A stretch of 64,000 nt of DNA from Burkholderia sp. MS389 (GTDB lineage Bacteria; Pseudomonadota; Gammaproteobacteria; Burkholderiales; Burkholderiaceae): NCBI RefSeq assembly GCF_016899425.1, contig NZ_CP045995.1, forward strand, positions 1-64,000, given 5' to 3'. The translations under genes were made by a program, and so were the position numbers. A model generated the notes under the pieces. It had not been told where the DNA came from. It saw only the letters and a list, made by a program, of their open reading frames with translations, and did not search any database. How positions within the stretch are numbered: the first letter of the stretch is position 1; every line of letters starts with the position of its first letter. Shown here piece after piece: positions 51,652-61,055 of this stretch.

Positions 51652-51793
51652 GGCGAGCGGGCGGGCAAGGTGGAAAGTGCGGCATTTTAGCCGAAGGGGC
51701 TGGCGGCGCCGCCCGGCCGGGCCGCGGTAGTGGGGCGTCGGCGGTGCGTTGCCGGCCGCGCGGCTGGCCGGCAAGCACGCCCGCAAACCGACG

Positions 51794-52804
51794 TCAGCCG
51801 GCCGCGCGGGCTCCCTTGCCGCGCGCCGTCGTGCGTGGCGGACGGGAATCCGGATACGCGCGCTGGCACACGGCGATGACCGTGTCGCGCAGACGGCGAT
51901 GGACGGGGTCGCCGTGCATGCGCGGATGCCACAGCGCCGACACGAGGATCGCCGGCAGGCGGACCGGGACCTCGAAGCTGCGCAACCCGAGCGCTTCGAT
52001 GAGCCCGGGCGAGCACGCGTTGCCGAGGCTCGAGCGCGGCACCAGCGCGATCAGGTCGGTGCTGGCCGCGACACGCATCGCGTCGGGGTAGCCCGGCACG
52101 ACGACGTGCACCGCAGGGTCCGGGCCGGCATGGCTGGTCGAGTCGTCGGCCGGCCCGCCGAAATCGCCGAGTTGGGCCGCCATCACGTGGCGGCAGGCGG
52201 CATAGCGCGCGGCCGTGATCCGGGCTGACGCGAACAGCGGATGCCCGGCGCGCGCCACCGCGACGTGCCAGTCGTGAAAGAGCATGCGCGTATGCAGCTC
52301 GGGCGCGTCGTCGCCGCGCTTGCCGATCTCGAGGTCGACGGTGCCGTCGCGCAGCGCCTGCGGATCGCGGTCGCGCTTCGGGACGAAGCGGATCCGTACG
52401 TGCGGTGCGACGTCGGCCAGTGCGGCGACGACCGGGCCGGCCAGCATTTCCATGAACGATGCGGCCGCGCGAACGGTGAACGTAGCCGTGAGCGTTGCAA
52501 GATCGACGTCGGCCGTCGCCGGCCGGAGCACGGCGCGCGCGTCGCGCGCGACCGCATGGACACGGTCGCGCAGCGCGGCGGCATGAGGCGTCGGCACGAG
52601 CTTGCGCCCGGCGCGCACGAGCAATTGATCGCCGGTGGCGAGGCGCAGCCGCGTGAGCGTGCGGCTCATCGCGGACGTGCTCAGGCCCAGCCGGCGTGCG
52701 GCGCCGGTCACGCTGCTCTCCGACAGCAGCACGTCGAGCGCGGTGACGAGGTTCAGGTCGATGTCTTCCATGCGGACAGGATACGCCACTGGGAGGTTTG
52801 ACAT
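51794..52804 (-). CDS. LysR-family transcriptional regulator
   Basis: This 336-residue protein has an N-terminal winged helix (LNLVTALDVLLSESSVTGAARRLGLSTSAMSRTLTRLR) and a substrate-binding domain. It diverges from the SDR gene 101 bp away and probably controls it, the usual LysR arrangement. An internal ATG at 52771 is an alternative start. Confidence 0.87.
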   Translation of the reverse strand: MSNLPVAYPVRMEDIDLNLVTALDVLLSESSVTGAARRLGLSTSAMSRTLTRLRLATGDQLLVRAGRKLVPTPHAAALRDRVHAVARDARAVLRPATADVDLATLTATFTVRAAASFMEMLAGPVVAALADVAPHVRIRFVPKRDRDPQALRDGTVDLEIGKRGDDAPELHTRMLFHDWHVAVARAGHPLFASARITAARYAACRHVMAAQLGDFGGPADDSTSHAGPDPAVHVVVPGYPDAMRVAASTDLIALVPRSSLGNACSPGLIEALGLRSFEVPVRLPAILVSALWHPRMHGDPVHRRLRDTVIAVCQRAYPDSRPPRTTARGKGARAAG

Positions 52805-52905
52805 GGCGTTCGATGCAATGATGGGTTGCATCCGGTGCGTCTGGCGCCTGGTGTGGTGCGCGCCTATAGTGGGCGCATGACGAAACACGGCAAAGGCGAA
52901 AAACC

Positions 52906-53625
52906 ATGCAATCGACTGAATCGAATCGACGAAATACCTCCGCGATCCTCCTCGTCGCGGCGTCGCGCGGCCTCGGACTGGCAATGGCGGAGGCATTCCT
53001 GAACAAGGGCTGGAACGTGACGGGCACCGTGCGCGAAGGATCGGGGCGCACCAAGCTGCACGACCTGGCCGACCGGTTCGACGGCCGGCTCGAGATCGGC
53101 ACGCTCGACATCTGCGAGCCCGCGCAACTGGCCGCGCTGCGCGAGCGTCTGTCGGGCCGGCGCTTCGACATGCTGTTCGTGAATGCGGGCACGACCAACG
53201 ATCCGAACGAAACGATCGGCGAAGTGACGACCGACGAATTCGTGCGCGTGATGATCACGAATGCACTGGCGCCGATGCGCGCGATCGAGACGCTGCAGGA
53301 TCTCGTGACCGACGACGGGCTGATCGGCGCGATGTCGTCGGGGCAGGGCAGCGTCGCGAACAACGTCAGCGGGATGCGCGAGGTGTATCGCGGCAGCAAG
53401 GCCGCGCTGAACCAGTTCATGCGCAGCTTCGCGGCGCGTCAGGCCGATACGCGCCGCGCGCTGGCGCTGATGGCGCCCGGCTGGGTCCGTACCGAACTCG
53501 GCGGGCCCGACGCGCGCCTGACCATCGACGAGAGCGTGCCGAGCCTCGTCGACGTGCTGCTGGCGAAGCGGGCGCGGCCCGGGCTCGAGTATCTCGACTA
53601 TCTGGGGCGGACGGTGCCGTGGTAG
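52906..53625 (+). CDS. Short-chain dehydrogenase/reductase
   Basis: This 239-residue protein is an SDR with the NAD(P)-binding region changed from TGxxxGxG to AASRGLGLA, the NAG motif (FVNAGT), Ser in MSSGQGS and the YxxxK pair (YRGSK). The substrate is unknown. It faces the LysR gene and is followed by 240 bp without a gene. Confidence 0.85.
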   Translation: MQSTESNRRNTSAILLVAASRGLGLAMAEAFLNKGWNVTGTVREGSGRTKLHDLADRFDGRLEIGTLDICEPAQLAALRERLSGRRFDMLFVNAGTTNDPNETIGEVTTDEFVRVMITNALAPMRAIETLQDLVTDDGLIGAMSSGQGSVANNVSGMREVYRGSKAALNQFMRSFAARQADTRRALALMAPGWVRTELGGPDARLTIDESVPSLVDVLLAKRARPGLEYLDYLGRTVPW

Positions 53626-53865
53626 CCGGGGCGGCGGCGCAAGCGCGCGGCGGCCGGCCCGGTTCCGGCTCGCCGTGAACGTGCGGCGCGATTCGGCCTG
53701 CCGTTGGCGGCCCGGTCGCGGCACAGCGCAGGCCGTGCCGATTCAATACAATGCGACGACGCGTCAGCGATACGGTGCCGCCTCATCGCGTTTGAATTCA
53801 TCCGGTTCGTGGCGGATGGGGGGCGCTCCCGTCGCGACGGGCTTGTGTCCAACATGGAGCGCAGC

Positions 53866-54201
53866 ATGAACGAACCCTATCTGCAGGTCATCGCGCATTT
53901 CTTCGCGAAACCCGGCAACGGCGACCGCGTGGTCGAGCTGCTGGCCGAACTCGCGCCGGCCACGCGCACCGAGCCGAAAAACCTCGACTACGCGTACTTC
54001 CGGTCCCCGGAGAACCCCGACCACATCGTGATCCTCGAGCGTTACAGCGAGGCCGACGGCCTCGACGTGCATCGGGAAACGCCGCATTTCCAGCGGATCG
54101 GTGTCGGCGCGATCATGCCGTTGCTCGAGCGTCGCGACGTGATCCGCTACATGGTGCAGCCGGACACCGGCACGGCGACGCCCCCGGGAGGCGCCCAATG
54201 A
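53866..54201 (+). CDS. Antibiotic biosynthesis monooxygenase (ABM) domain protein
   Basis: This 111-residue protein is a single ABM (YgiN-like) domain: LQVIAHFFAKPGNGDRVVELL, then YAYFRSPENPDHIVILERYS and a His-rich HRETPHFQR. Such dimers oxidise quinols or aromatic compounds. The ATG overlaps nothing upstream and has GGAGCGCAGC before it; its stop overlaps the dehydrogenase start (ATGA), so the two are coupled. Confidence 0.82.
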   Translation: MNEPYLQVIAHFFAKPGNGDRVVELLAELAPATRTEPKNLDYAYFRSPENPDHIVILERYSEADGLDVHRETPHFQRIGVGAIMPLLERRDVIRYMVQPDTGTATPPGGAQ

Positions 54202-55355
54202 ACCCGTTTCAATTCCGCACCGTTCCGACGCAGATCGTCGAATTCGGCGCCGCGCGCCGGCTCGGCGCGCTGTTGCGCGAACGCTTTCCGGCGCTCGCGC
54301 GCCTGTGCGTCGTCACCGATGCGTTCCTGCACCGCAGCGGCGTGCTCGCGCCCGCGCTGGAGAGCCTCGCCGCGCACGGCTGGCAGGTCGCCGTGATCGA
54401 CGACGTGATCGCCGATCCGCCCGAGCACGTGGTGCTCGAAGCAACCGCGCGAGCCGTCGCGGCCGATGCCGAGATCGTGCTCGGTCTCGGCGGCGGCTCG
54501 TCGATGGACGTCGCGAAGCTGATCGCGGTGCTCGCGCCGGGCCAGCAGGCGCTGGCCGACATGTACGGCGTCGACAAGGTCGCGAGCGCGAGGCTGCCGC
54601 TCGTGCAGATGCCGACCACGGCCGGCACCGGCTCCGAGGTCACGGCCGTGTCGATCGTCACGGTCGGGGAGGCGCGCAAGATGGGCGTCGTGTCGCCGCA
54701 CCTGTTCGCGGACGTCGCGATCCTCGACGCGGAACTCACGCTCGGCCTGCCGCGTGCGGCGACGGCCGCCACCGGCATCGACGCGATGGTGCATGCGATC
54801 GAGGCGTACACGTCCGCGCGGCTGAAGAATCCGGTATCCGACATGCTGGCGACGCACGCGCTGACGCTGCTGTCGCGCAACCTGCTGGCCGCATGCGACG
54901 ACGGGCAGAACCGGCACGCGCGCGAAGCGATGCTGGTCGGCGCGATGTTCGCGGGGCAGGCGTTCGCGAATGCGCCGGTCGCGGCCGTGCACGCGCTGGC
55001 TTATCCGGTCGGCGGGATCTTCCACGTGCCGCACGGGTTGTCGAATGCGTTGGTGCTGCCGCACGTGCTGCGCTTCAATGCGCCGGCGGCCGCGCCGCTT
55101 TACGCGGAACTGGCGGCCATCGTCGCGCCGTCGGCCACGGGCAGCGACGAAGCGAAAACGCATGCGCTGATCGCCGAGATCGACCGGCTGATCGTCGCGA
55201 CGGGCATTCCGCGCACGCTGCGCGACGTCGGTATCGGCGAGGACGACTTGCCGAGGATGGCGTCGGACGCGATGTTGCAGACGCGTCTGCTCGTGAACAA
55301 TCCGCGCGAGGTGACCGAGGCCGACGCGCTGGCGATCTACCGGCAGGCGTGGTGA
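54198..55355 (+). CDS. Iron-containing alcohol dehydrogenase
   Basis: This 385-residue protein belongs to the group III iron alcohol dehydrogenases. It has the nucleotide-binding LGLGGGSSMDVAK, PTTAGTGSEVT and metal ligands Asp and His in GIDAMVHAIEAY plus His in VHALAYPVGG and VPHGLSNAL. It reduces or oxidises a small aldehyde/alcohol, and with the ABM-domain protein it may act in breakdown of an aromatic or keto compound. Confidence 0.9.
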   Translation: MNPFQFRTVPTQIVEFGAARRLGALLRERFPALARLCVVTDAFLHRSGVLAPALESLAAHGWQVAVIDDVIADPPEHVVLEATARAVAADAEIVLGLGGGSSMDVAKLIAVLAPGQQALADMYGVDKVASARLPLVQMPTTAGTGSEVTAVSIVTVGEARKMGVVSPHLFADVAILDAELTLGLPRAATAATGIDAMVHAIEAYTSARLKNPVSDMLATHALTLLSRNLLAACDDGQNRHAREAMLVGAMFAGQAFANAPVAAVHALAYPVGGIFHVPHGLSNALVLPHVLRFNAPAAAPLYAELAAIVAPSATGSDEAKTHALIAEIDRLIVATGIPRTLRDVGIGEDDLPRMASDAMLQTRLLVNNPREVTEADALAIYRQAW

Positions 55356-55392
55356 CGCGGCGGGCGCGATGCCGTCCGCCGGCCGGGTTCCG

Positions 55393-55914
55393 TTATTTCA
55401 GGTCGCGATCCTTGCAGGTCGGCTCGAATTCGCCGTCGAAGTACTGATACAGGTGCACGAGCAACGTGTTGGCGCCGACCTTGCGCCCGAGGTAATGCGT
55501 GCCCTCCACCGACGTGCAGGTCGAGAACGCGAGTTGCAAGCCGCCGTCGAGCACGGCTTCCGGGTGTGCGCCCTGACGCACGAAATGCGCGGCGCCGACG
55601 ACGCCGAAGCCGCGCGTGTCCGCCGGCACCGACTTCGGCAGCGACAGGGCGTACGCGGCGATCGTGCGGTCGTCGTGCAGGCTGTCGAGAATCTGGTTGC
55701 CGGGCTTGCCGGCGCGGCCGGTGACCGTCGCGCAGCAGCGCGCGACGCCCTTGTCGTCGTCGGGCAGCACTTGCAGCGACGTACCTGCCGCGAGATGCGT
55801 ATTCGGCGTGTAGTAGACGCCGTCGGCCACCACGCCGACCTGCTGCGCATGCGCGGCGATGGAGACGGCGAGCGCCGGGGCGATCAGGATAGAACGAAGC
55901 GGTCGGATGGGCAT
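55393..55914 (-). CDS. Secreted protein of unknown function
   Basis: This 173-residue protein has a signal peptide (about 1-23, LIAPALAVSIAAHA) and a beta-rich mature part with four Cys residues (RCC, FSTCTS, EPTCKD) that could form two disulphides. I do not recognise a family. It is convergent with the alcohol dehydrogenase gene and lies 59 bp beyond the stop of the ornithine decarboxylase gene, reading the same way. Confidence 0.6.
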   Translation of the reverse strand: MPIRPLRSILIAPALAVSIAAHAQQVGVVADGVYYTPNTHLAAGTSLQVLPDDDKGVARCCATVTGRAGKPGNQILDSLHDDRTIAAYALSLPKSVPADTRGFGVVGAAHFVRQGAHPEAVLDGGLQLAFSTCTSVEGTHYLGRKVGANTLLVHLYQYFDGEFEPTCKDRDLK

Positions 55915-55973
55915 GATGGCGGCGATGATACACGCGGCGCGCAAGCGCCGCGCGGGCCGGGCACCGATCGCGA

Positions 55974-58154
55974 TCAGGCCCGCGACGCGTCGGCGCCGGC
56001 CGCGACCACGTACGCCGACGCCTGTTTCGTGCCGTCCAACTTCGTCTGCAGGTACACGCCCTGGATTTCCGGCTCGAAGCCCGGCAACGCATTGATCCCG
56101 GCTTCGAGCGCGCGGAAGTAGTCGAGCGCCGGGCCGCCCCATGCTTCGCCGGGCACCACGCAGAAGATGCCGGGCGGATAGGGCAGCGCGCCTTCGGTCG
56201 CGATCCGGCCTTCGATGCGCTCGAGCGTGACGAGTTCGACGTTGTTGCGGATCAGCTCGGTATTCGCGGCCTGCGGCAGCATCGCCTGCTTCGGGAACTG
56301 CGCGCGCCGGAACATCTGTTTCTGCAGATGCTTCATGTCGTGGCTGCGGTAGAAATCGTGCATGCGCTGGCACAGCTGCCGCAGGCGCATCGTGCCGTAC
56401 AGCTCCGGATACGCTTCGCACAGCGACGGAATCGCTTCGCGCAGCGGCGTGTCCTGGTCGAGATGGCGCTCGAACTGCGCGAGGTGCGCGACCAGATGCT
56501 GCAGCTTGCCGGCACTCTCCGACGGCGTGAGCAGGAACAGGATCGTATACAAGTCGGCTTTTTCGGGCACGACGCCGTGCTCGCGCAGGTAGCGCGCGAG
56601 GATCGGCGCCGGCGCGCCGAACGGCGCGTATTCGTGCGTGTCGCGATCGATGCCGGGCGTCGTCAGCAGCAGCTTGCACGGATCGACGAAATACTGGTCG
56701 TCCGCATAGCCTTCGAAGCCGTGCCACCTGTCGGCCGGATGGAAGCGGAAGAAGCGCAGGTCGTCGACGATCTGCTCGGTCGGGTAGTCGGCCCACGGGC
56801 GGCCGTCGATCTGCTGCGGAACGAACGGGCGAATCTGGCGGCAGGTTTTCAGCAGCAGCTTGCGCGCATCGACGCCGTGTGCGACGCAGTCGCGCCACAG
56901 GCGCCGGCCGGCCGGGCCCGCATGCATCTGCGCGTTGACGTCGAGCGCCGCGAACATCGGATAGAACGGGCTCGTCGACGCGTGGATCATGTATGCGTTG
57001 TTGAAGCGCCGGTGATCGCAGAAGCGCTTCTGCCCTTCGATGTGGCTGTCCTTCTTGTGGATCTGCGAGGTCTGCGAGAAGCCGGCCTGCTGCTTGTGCA
57101 CCGACTGCGTGACGAAGATGCCGGGATCGTCGGGCCCGAGCGTCAGCATCAGCGGCGAGCAGTCCTGCATCATCGGAATGAACTGCTCGTAGCCGACCCA
57201 TGCCGAATCGAACAGGATGTAGTCGCACAGATGCCCGATCCGGTCGACGATTTCGCGCGCGTTGTAGATCGTGCCGTCGTAGGTGCCGAGCTGGATCACC
57301 GCGAGCCGGAACGGGCGCGGCAGGTCGGCGCGCTCGGGCGCGACGTCGCGGATCGCGTCGCGAATGCGCGCTTCGCCGAGCGCCGCGCTGTCGACGCCGC
57401 CGATGAGGCCCCACGCGTTGCGCGCGGTCTCGAGGTAGACCGGCCGCGCGCCGGACAGGACGAGCGCGCCGAGGTGCACCGACTTGTGGTTGTTGCGGTC
57501 GAACAGCACGAGATCGCCGGGCGCGAGCAGCGCGCTCGTGACGACCTTGTTCGACGTCGACGTGCCGTTCAGCACAAAATAAGTTTTATCCGCGTTGTAG
57601 ATGCGCGCGGCGTTGCGCTGGGCTTCCAGCGCGGGCCCTTCGTGAATCAGCAGATCGCCGAGCCGGACGTCCGCGTTGCAGAGATCCGAGCGAAACAGCG
57701 TCTCGCCGAAGAAATCGAAGAACATCCGGCCGAGCGGATGGTTCGAGAAGAACTGGCCGCCCTGGTGGCCCGGGCAGTCGAATTCGACGTAGCCGCGCTG
57801 CACGTAGTCGCGCATGACCTTGAAGAACGGCGGCAGCAGGTTCTCGCTGTAGATGTCGGCGGCGGCGGAAATCTGCCGGCCGTGGTAGTGGCGGCCGCCG
57901 TGCCGGAGCGGGATCACGCCGCTCGCGTTCGGCAGGACCGACGGCGGCACTTCCTGGTCGGGCTCGACCGCGACGAAGAACGGAATCGCGAAACCGGTTC
58001 GCTCGACGGTTTTCAGCACCTTTTCCGCGGCCTCGATGCCGACGACGACGGCCGCGATGTTCGTGAAATCGGTCTGGAATACGTCGACCTGTTCGTGCGT
58101 GGTGAGAAAGGCGCCGATCAGCGCCGGCTCGACTGCGATTTTCAACAGGCTCAC
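55974..58154 (-). CDS. Inducible-type ornithine decarboxylase (SpeC/SpeF family)
   Basis: This 726-residue fold type I PLP decarboxylase has an N-terminal wing domain, the PLP region DCPGHQGGQFF, NNHKSVH, YDGTIYN, the active-site Lys in TQSVHKQQAGFSQ, and a C-terminal domain ending after PYPPGIFCVVPGE. Length and wing fit ornithine decarboxylase. It turns ornithine to putrescine, using a proton. The GTG start at 58154 has an excellent GGAGAG; longer frames run into the promoter gap. It diverges from the AdiA-type gene and, with the PotE antiporter, would form an ornithine/putrescine cycle. Confidence 0.85.
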   Translation of the reverse strand: MSLLKIAVEPALIGAFLTTHEQVDVFQTDFTNIAAVVVGIEAAEKVLKTVERTGFAIPFFVAVEPDQEVPPSVLPNASGVIPLRHGGRHYHGRQISAAADIYSENLLPPFFKVMRDYVQRGYVEFDCPGHQGGQFFSNHPLGRMFFDFFGETLFRSDLCNADVRLGDLLIHEGPALEAQRNAARIYNADKTYFVLNGTSTSNKVVTSALLAPGDLVLFDRNNHKSVHLGALVLSGARPVYLETARNAWGLIGGVDSAALGEARIRDAIRDVAPERADLPRPFRLAVIQLGTYDGTIYNAREIVDRIGHLCDYILFDSAWVGYEQFIPMMQDCSPLMLTLGPDDPGIFVTQSVHKQQAGFSQTSQIHKKDSHIEGQKRFCDHRRFNNAYMIHASTSPFYPMFAALDVNAQMHAGPAGRRLWRDCVAHGVDARKLLLKTCRQIRPFVPQQIDGRPWADYPTEQIVDDLRFFRFHPADRWHGFEGYADDQYFVDPCKLLLTTPGIDRDTHEYAPFGAPAPILARYLREHGVVPEKADLYTILFLLTPSESAGKLQHLVAHLAQFERHLDQDTPLREAIPSLCEAYPELYGTMRLRQLCQRMHDFYRSHDMKHLQKQMFRRAQFPKQAMLPQAANTELIRNNVELVTLERIEGRIATEGALPYPPGIFCVVPGEAWGGPALDYFRALEAGINALPGFEPEIQGVYLQTKLDGTKQASAYVVAAGADASRA

Positions 58155-58660
58155 GCGAACTCTCCGGTAAATGACCTGAAACGGGAGCCGCATTCGCGCT
58201 GGTGCGTGATGTCGATACGACACGCGCTGCAGCCGATTGAAACGTTCCCGCGAATGCCGAACGCCGAATGCGGACTGCACCGAGAAGCATTGAGCAGCGC
58301 GGCACGGCCGTGATCGGACAGTGTCCGGCGCCGCCGATCGTAACAACAAAGGCACGTGAATTCAATCGATCGGAATCGTCAATTTCATTGACGGCTGAGC
58401 CTGATCAATTGATCGGGAATTGGCGTGCTGCGGCGCATATAAAAATGATCCAATGATGAAATCAGATTGGAAAGGCGCCGATGATTTCGCCGAACCGTCG
58501 GCTTTTCATCGTAAGGCGTTCATGGCATAGTCGGCTCCGAACTGGATGGCGAATCAAGCCGGAATGGCGAGCGTCTCATGCCGCTGCCCGTGACCTGCCG
58601 TCCGCGTGCTCGTGAGACGAACGATACCAATCGAAGCAACGCAACAGCGAGGGCAACAAC
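58155..58660. promoter_or_regulatory. Divergent control region between the two decarboxylases
   Basis: This 506-bp gap contains a markedly AT-richer core (about 58350-58460) with a perfect 12-bp palindrome GATCAATTGATC at 58403-58414 and a CATATAAAAAT stretch near 58436. It probably holds the two divergent promoters and an operator. No gene or known riboswitch is recognised. Confidence 0.5.
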
Positions 58661-60961
58661 GTGAACACTTCCACTGGCGGCATGCGTCGTCTCGGCATGC
58701 GTGCGTTACTCGTCGACGACGAGATCGCGCAGGAAACGGCAACCGGGCGTGCGGTGCGCACGCTGAGCGCGGAGCTCGCGCAACGCGGTATCGACGTGTT
58801 GACGGCGACGTCCTCCGACGATGCCATCGTGCTGATCCGCTCCGATCCGTCGATCCAGTGCGTGCTGCTCGACTGGGATCTCGGCGTGGACGGCCACGGG
58901 CCGTCCGAGGCCGTGGTCGATGCGATCCGGCATCGCAATGCCAACGTGCCGATCTTCCTGCTGGCCGACCGCAGCGTCGCGTCGACGGTGCCGGCCGCGG
59001 TGATGGGCAAGGTCGACGATTTCGTGTGGCTGCTCGAGGATACGGCCGACTTCATCGGCGGGCGCATCCACGCGGCGATCGAACGCTATCGCTCGACCGT
59101 GCTGCCGCCGATGTTCGGCGCGCTCGCGAAGTTCTCGCGCGTCTACGAATACTCGTGGCATACGCCGGGCCACACGGGCGGCACCGGCTTCCTGAAATCG
59201 CCGGTCGGCCGCGCGTTCTTCGAATACTTCGGCGAATCGCTGTTCCGCTCGGACCTGTCGATCTCGGTGGGCGAACTCGGTTCGCTGCTCGATCACTCGG
59301 GCCCGATCGGCGAAAGCGAACGCTATGCGGCGCGCGTGTTCGGCGCGCATCGCACGTATCACGTGACGAACGGCTCGTCGACGTCGAACCGCATCATCCT
59401 GATGGCGAGCGTGAACCGCGACCAGATCGCGCTGTGCGACCGCAACTGCCACAAGTCGGCCGAGCATGCGATGACGATGTCGGGCGCGATTCCGACCTAC
59501 CTCGTGCCGACGCGCAACCGCTACGGGATCATCGGGCCGATCGCATCGGAGCGCCTCACGCAAGCGGCGATCCGCGAGGCGATCGCGTCGAACCCGCTCG
59601 CGGCGGGGCTCGCCGACCGCCAGCCGAAGCATGCGATCGTCACGAACTCGACGTACGACGGCCTCTGCTACAACGTGACGCGCGTCGAGGAACTGCTCGG
59701 CGCGAGCGTCGACCGGCTGCACTTCGACGAAGCGTGGTATGGCTACGCGCGTTTCAATCCGATCTACCGCGACCGCCATGCGATGCACGGCGACCCGCGC
59801 GACCACCACAAGGACCGGCCGACGGTATTCGCGACGCAGTCGACGCACAAGCTGCTGACCGCGTTGTCGCAGGCGTCGTACATCCACGTGCGCGACGGCC
59901 GCAGCCCGATTCCGCATGGTCAGTTCAACGAAACGTTCATGATGCACGCGTCGACGTCGCCGAACTACGCGATCATCGCGTCGAACGACGTCGCGGCCGC
60001 GATGATGGACGGCCCCGGCGGCGCCGCGCTGACGCGCGAATCGATCGAGGAGGCCGTCGCGTTCCGGCAGATGATCGCGCGGATGAACGGCGAATTCGGC
60101 GCGAAGGGCGACTGGTTCTTCGAATGCTGGCAGCCCGACACCGTGCTCGAGGCGCGCACGGGCCGCACGCTGCCGTTCCACGAAGCGCCGCCCGAGCTGC
60201 TCGCGACCGACCCGGCGTGCTGGGTGCTGCGCCCCGGCGCGCAATGGCACGGCTTCGGCAATATCGAGGACGGCTACTGCATGCTCGACCCGATCAAGGT
60301 GTCGATCGTCACGCCGGGCGTGGCGCCGGCCGGCGGCCTGATGCCGGTCGGCATCCCGGCGAGCGTCGTCACCGCGTATCTCGATGCGCGCGGGATCGTC
60401 GTCGAGAAGACGACCGATTTCACGATCCTGTTCCTGTTCTCGATCGGCATCACGAAGGGCAAGTGGGGCTCGCTCGTCAGCGCGCTGTGCGATTTCAAGC
60501 GCGACTACGACGCGAACCTGCCCCTCGACATGGCGATTCCGTCGCTCGCGCAGGAGCATGGTTCGCGCTATGCGGGCATGGGGCTGAAGGATCTGGCCGA
60601 CACGATGTTCGCGGCGATGGAGCAGCTCGGCACGACGCGCCTGATGTCGGAGGCGTTCTCGATCCTGCCGAAGCCGGAGATGAGCCCGGTGCGCGCGTAC
60701 GAGCATCTCGTGCAGGGCCGCGTCGAGCAGGTCACGCTCGACGAACTGGCCGGGCGCACGGTGGCGACCGGCGTCGTGCCGTATCCGCCGGGCATTCCGC
60801 TGTTGATGCCGGGCGAGAACGCGGGGCCGGCCGGCGGCCCGGTGCTCGGCTACCTGAAGGCGCTCGAAGCATACGACCGGCGTTTTCCCGGCTTCGCGCA
60901 CGACACGCACGGCGTGGAAGTCGAGGACGGCACGTATCGCGTGTACTGCCTGACGGCCTGA
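58661..60961 (+). CDS. AdiA-type arginine decarboxylase
   Basis: This 766-residue protein is close to acid-inducible arginine decarboxylase AdiA of E. coli (756 residues). It has a receiver-like wing (about 14-120), then WHTPGHTGGTGF, CDRNCHKS, the active-site Lys near 397 in STHKLLTALSQASYIHVRDG, FNETFMMHASTSPNYA, and WVLRPGAQWHGF. It makes agmatine from arginine and consumes a proton. The GTG start follows GAGGGC; ATG codons at 58682 and 58697 are alternatives. It is followed by a PotE-like, not AdiC-like, antiporter, so lysine or ornithine as substrate should be kept in mind. Confidence 0.85.
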   Translation: MNTSTGGMRRLGMRALLVDDEIAQETATGRAVRTLSAELAQRGIDVLTATSSDDAIVLIRSDPSIQCVLLDWDLGVDGHGPSEAVVDAIRHRNANVPIFLLADRSVASTVPAAVMGKVDDFVWLLEDTADFIGGRIHAAIERYRSTVLPPMFGALAKFSRVYEYSWHTPGHTGGTGFLKSPVGRAFFEYFGESLFRSDLSISVGELGSLLDHSGPIGESERYAARVFGAHRTYHVTNGSSTSNRIILMASVNRDQIALCDRNCHKSAEHAMTMSGAIPTYLVPTRNRYGIIGPIASERLTQAAIREAIASNPLAAGLADRQPKHAIVTNSTYDGLCYNVTRVEELLGASVDRLHFDEAWYGYARFNPIYRDRHAMHGDPRDHHKDRPTVFATQSTHKLLTALSQASYIHVRDGRSPIPHGQFNETFMMHASTSPNYAIIASNDVAAAMMDGPGGAALTRESIEEAVAFRQMIARMNGEFGAKGDWFFECWQPDTVLEARTGRTLPFHEAPPELLATDPACWVLRPGAQWHGFGNIEDGYCMLDPIKVSIVTPGVAPAGGLMPVGIPASVVTAYLDARGIVVEKTTDFTILFLFSIGITKGKWGSLVSALCDFKRDYDANLPLDMAIPSLAQEHGSRYAGMGLKDLADTMFAAMEQLGTTRLMSEAFSILPKPEMSPVRAYEHLVQGRVEQVTLDELAGRTVATGVVPYPPGIPLLMPGENAGPAGGPVLGYLKALEAYDRRFPGFAHDTHGVEVEDGTYRVYCLTA

Positions 60962-60999
60962 AGCCCCGAAGCCCCGAAGCCCCGAAGCCCCGAAGCCTG
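60961..60999. repeat. Tandem octamer AAGCCCCG between adiA-like and potE genes
   Basis: Four full copies of AAGCCCCG and a partial fifth lie directly after the decarboxylase stop codon. It is an intergenic simple repeat like the CCGAACCG array at 4971. Confidence 0.8.
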
Positions 61000-61055
61000 A
61001 CCGGGCGAACGGGCGACCGGCCGCGCGGCGGCCTCACATCGAAGGATCGAACACC

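Noticed and set aside
50257..51690. 477-codon plus-strand open frame opposite the purine permease
   Set aside because: Extremely Arg/Asp/His-rich translation and full overlap with a well-supported membrane transporter.
56328..58313. 661-codon plus-strand open frame opposite the ornithine decarboxylase
   Set aside because: Antisense shadow of a conserved enzyme gene; no motif or ribosome site.
60961..60999. Short octamer repeat considered as a CRISPR-like array
   Set aside because: Units are directly adjacent with no spacers and no cas genes are present; it is a simple tandem repeat.
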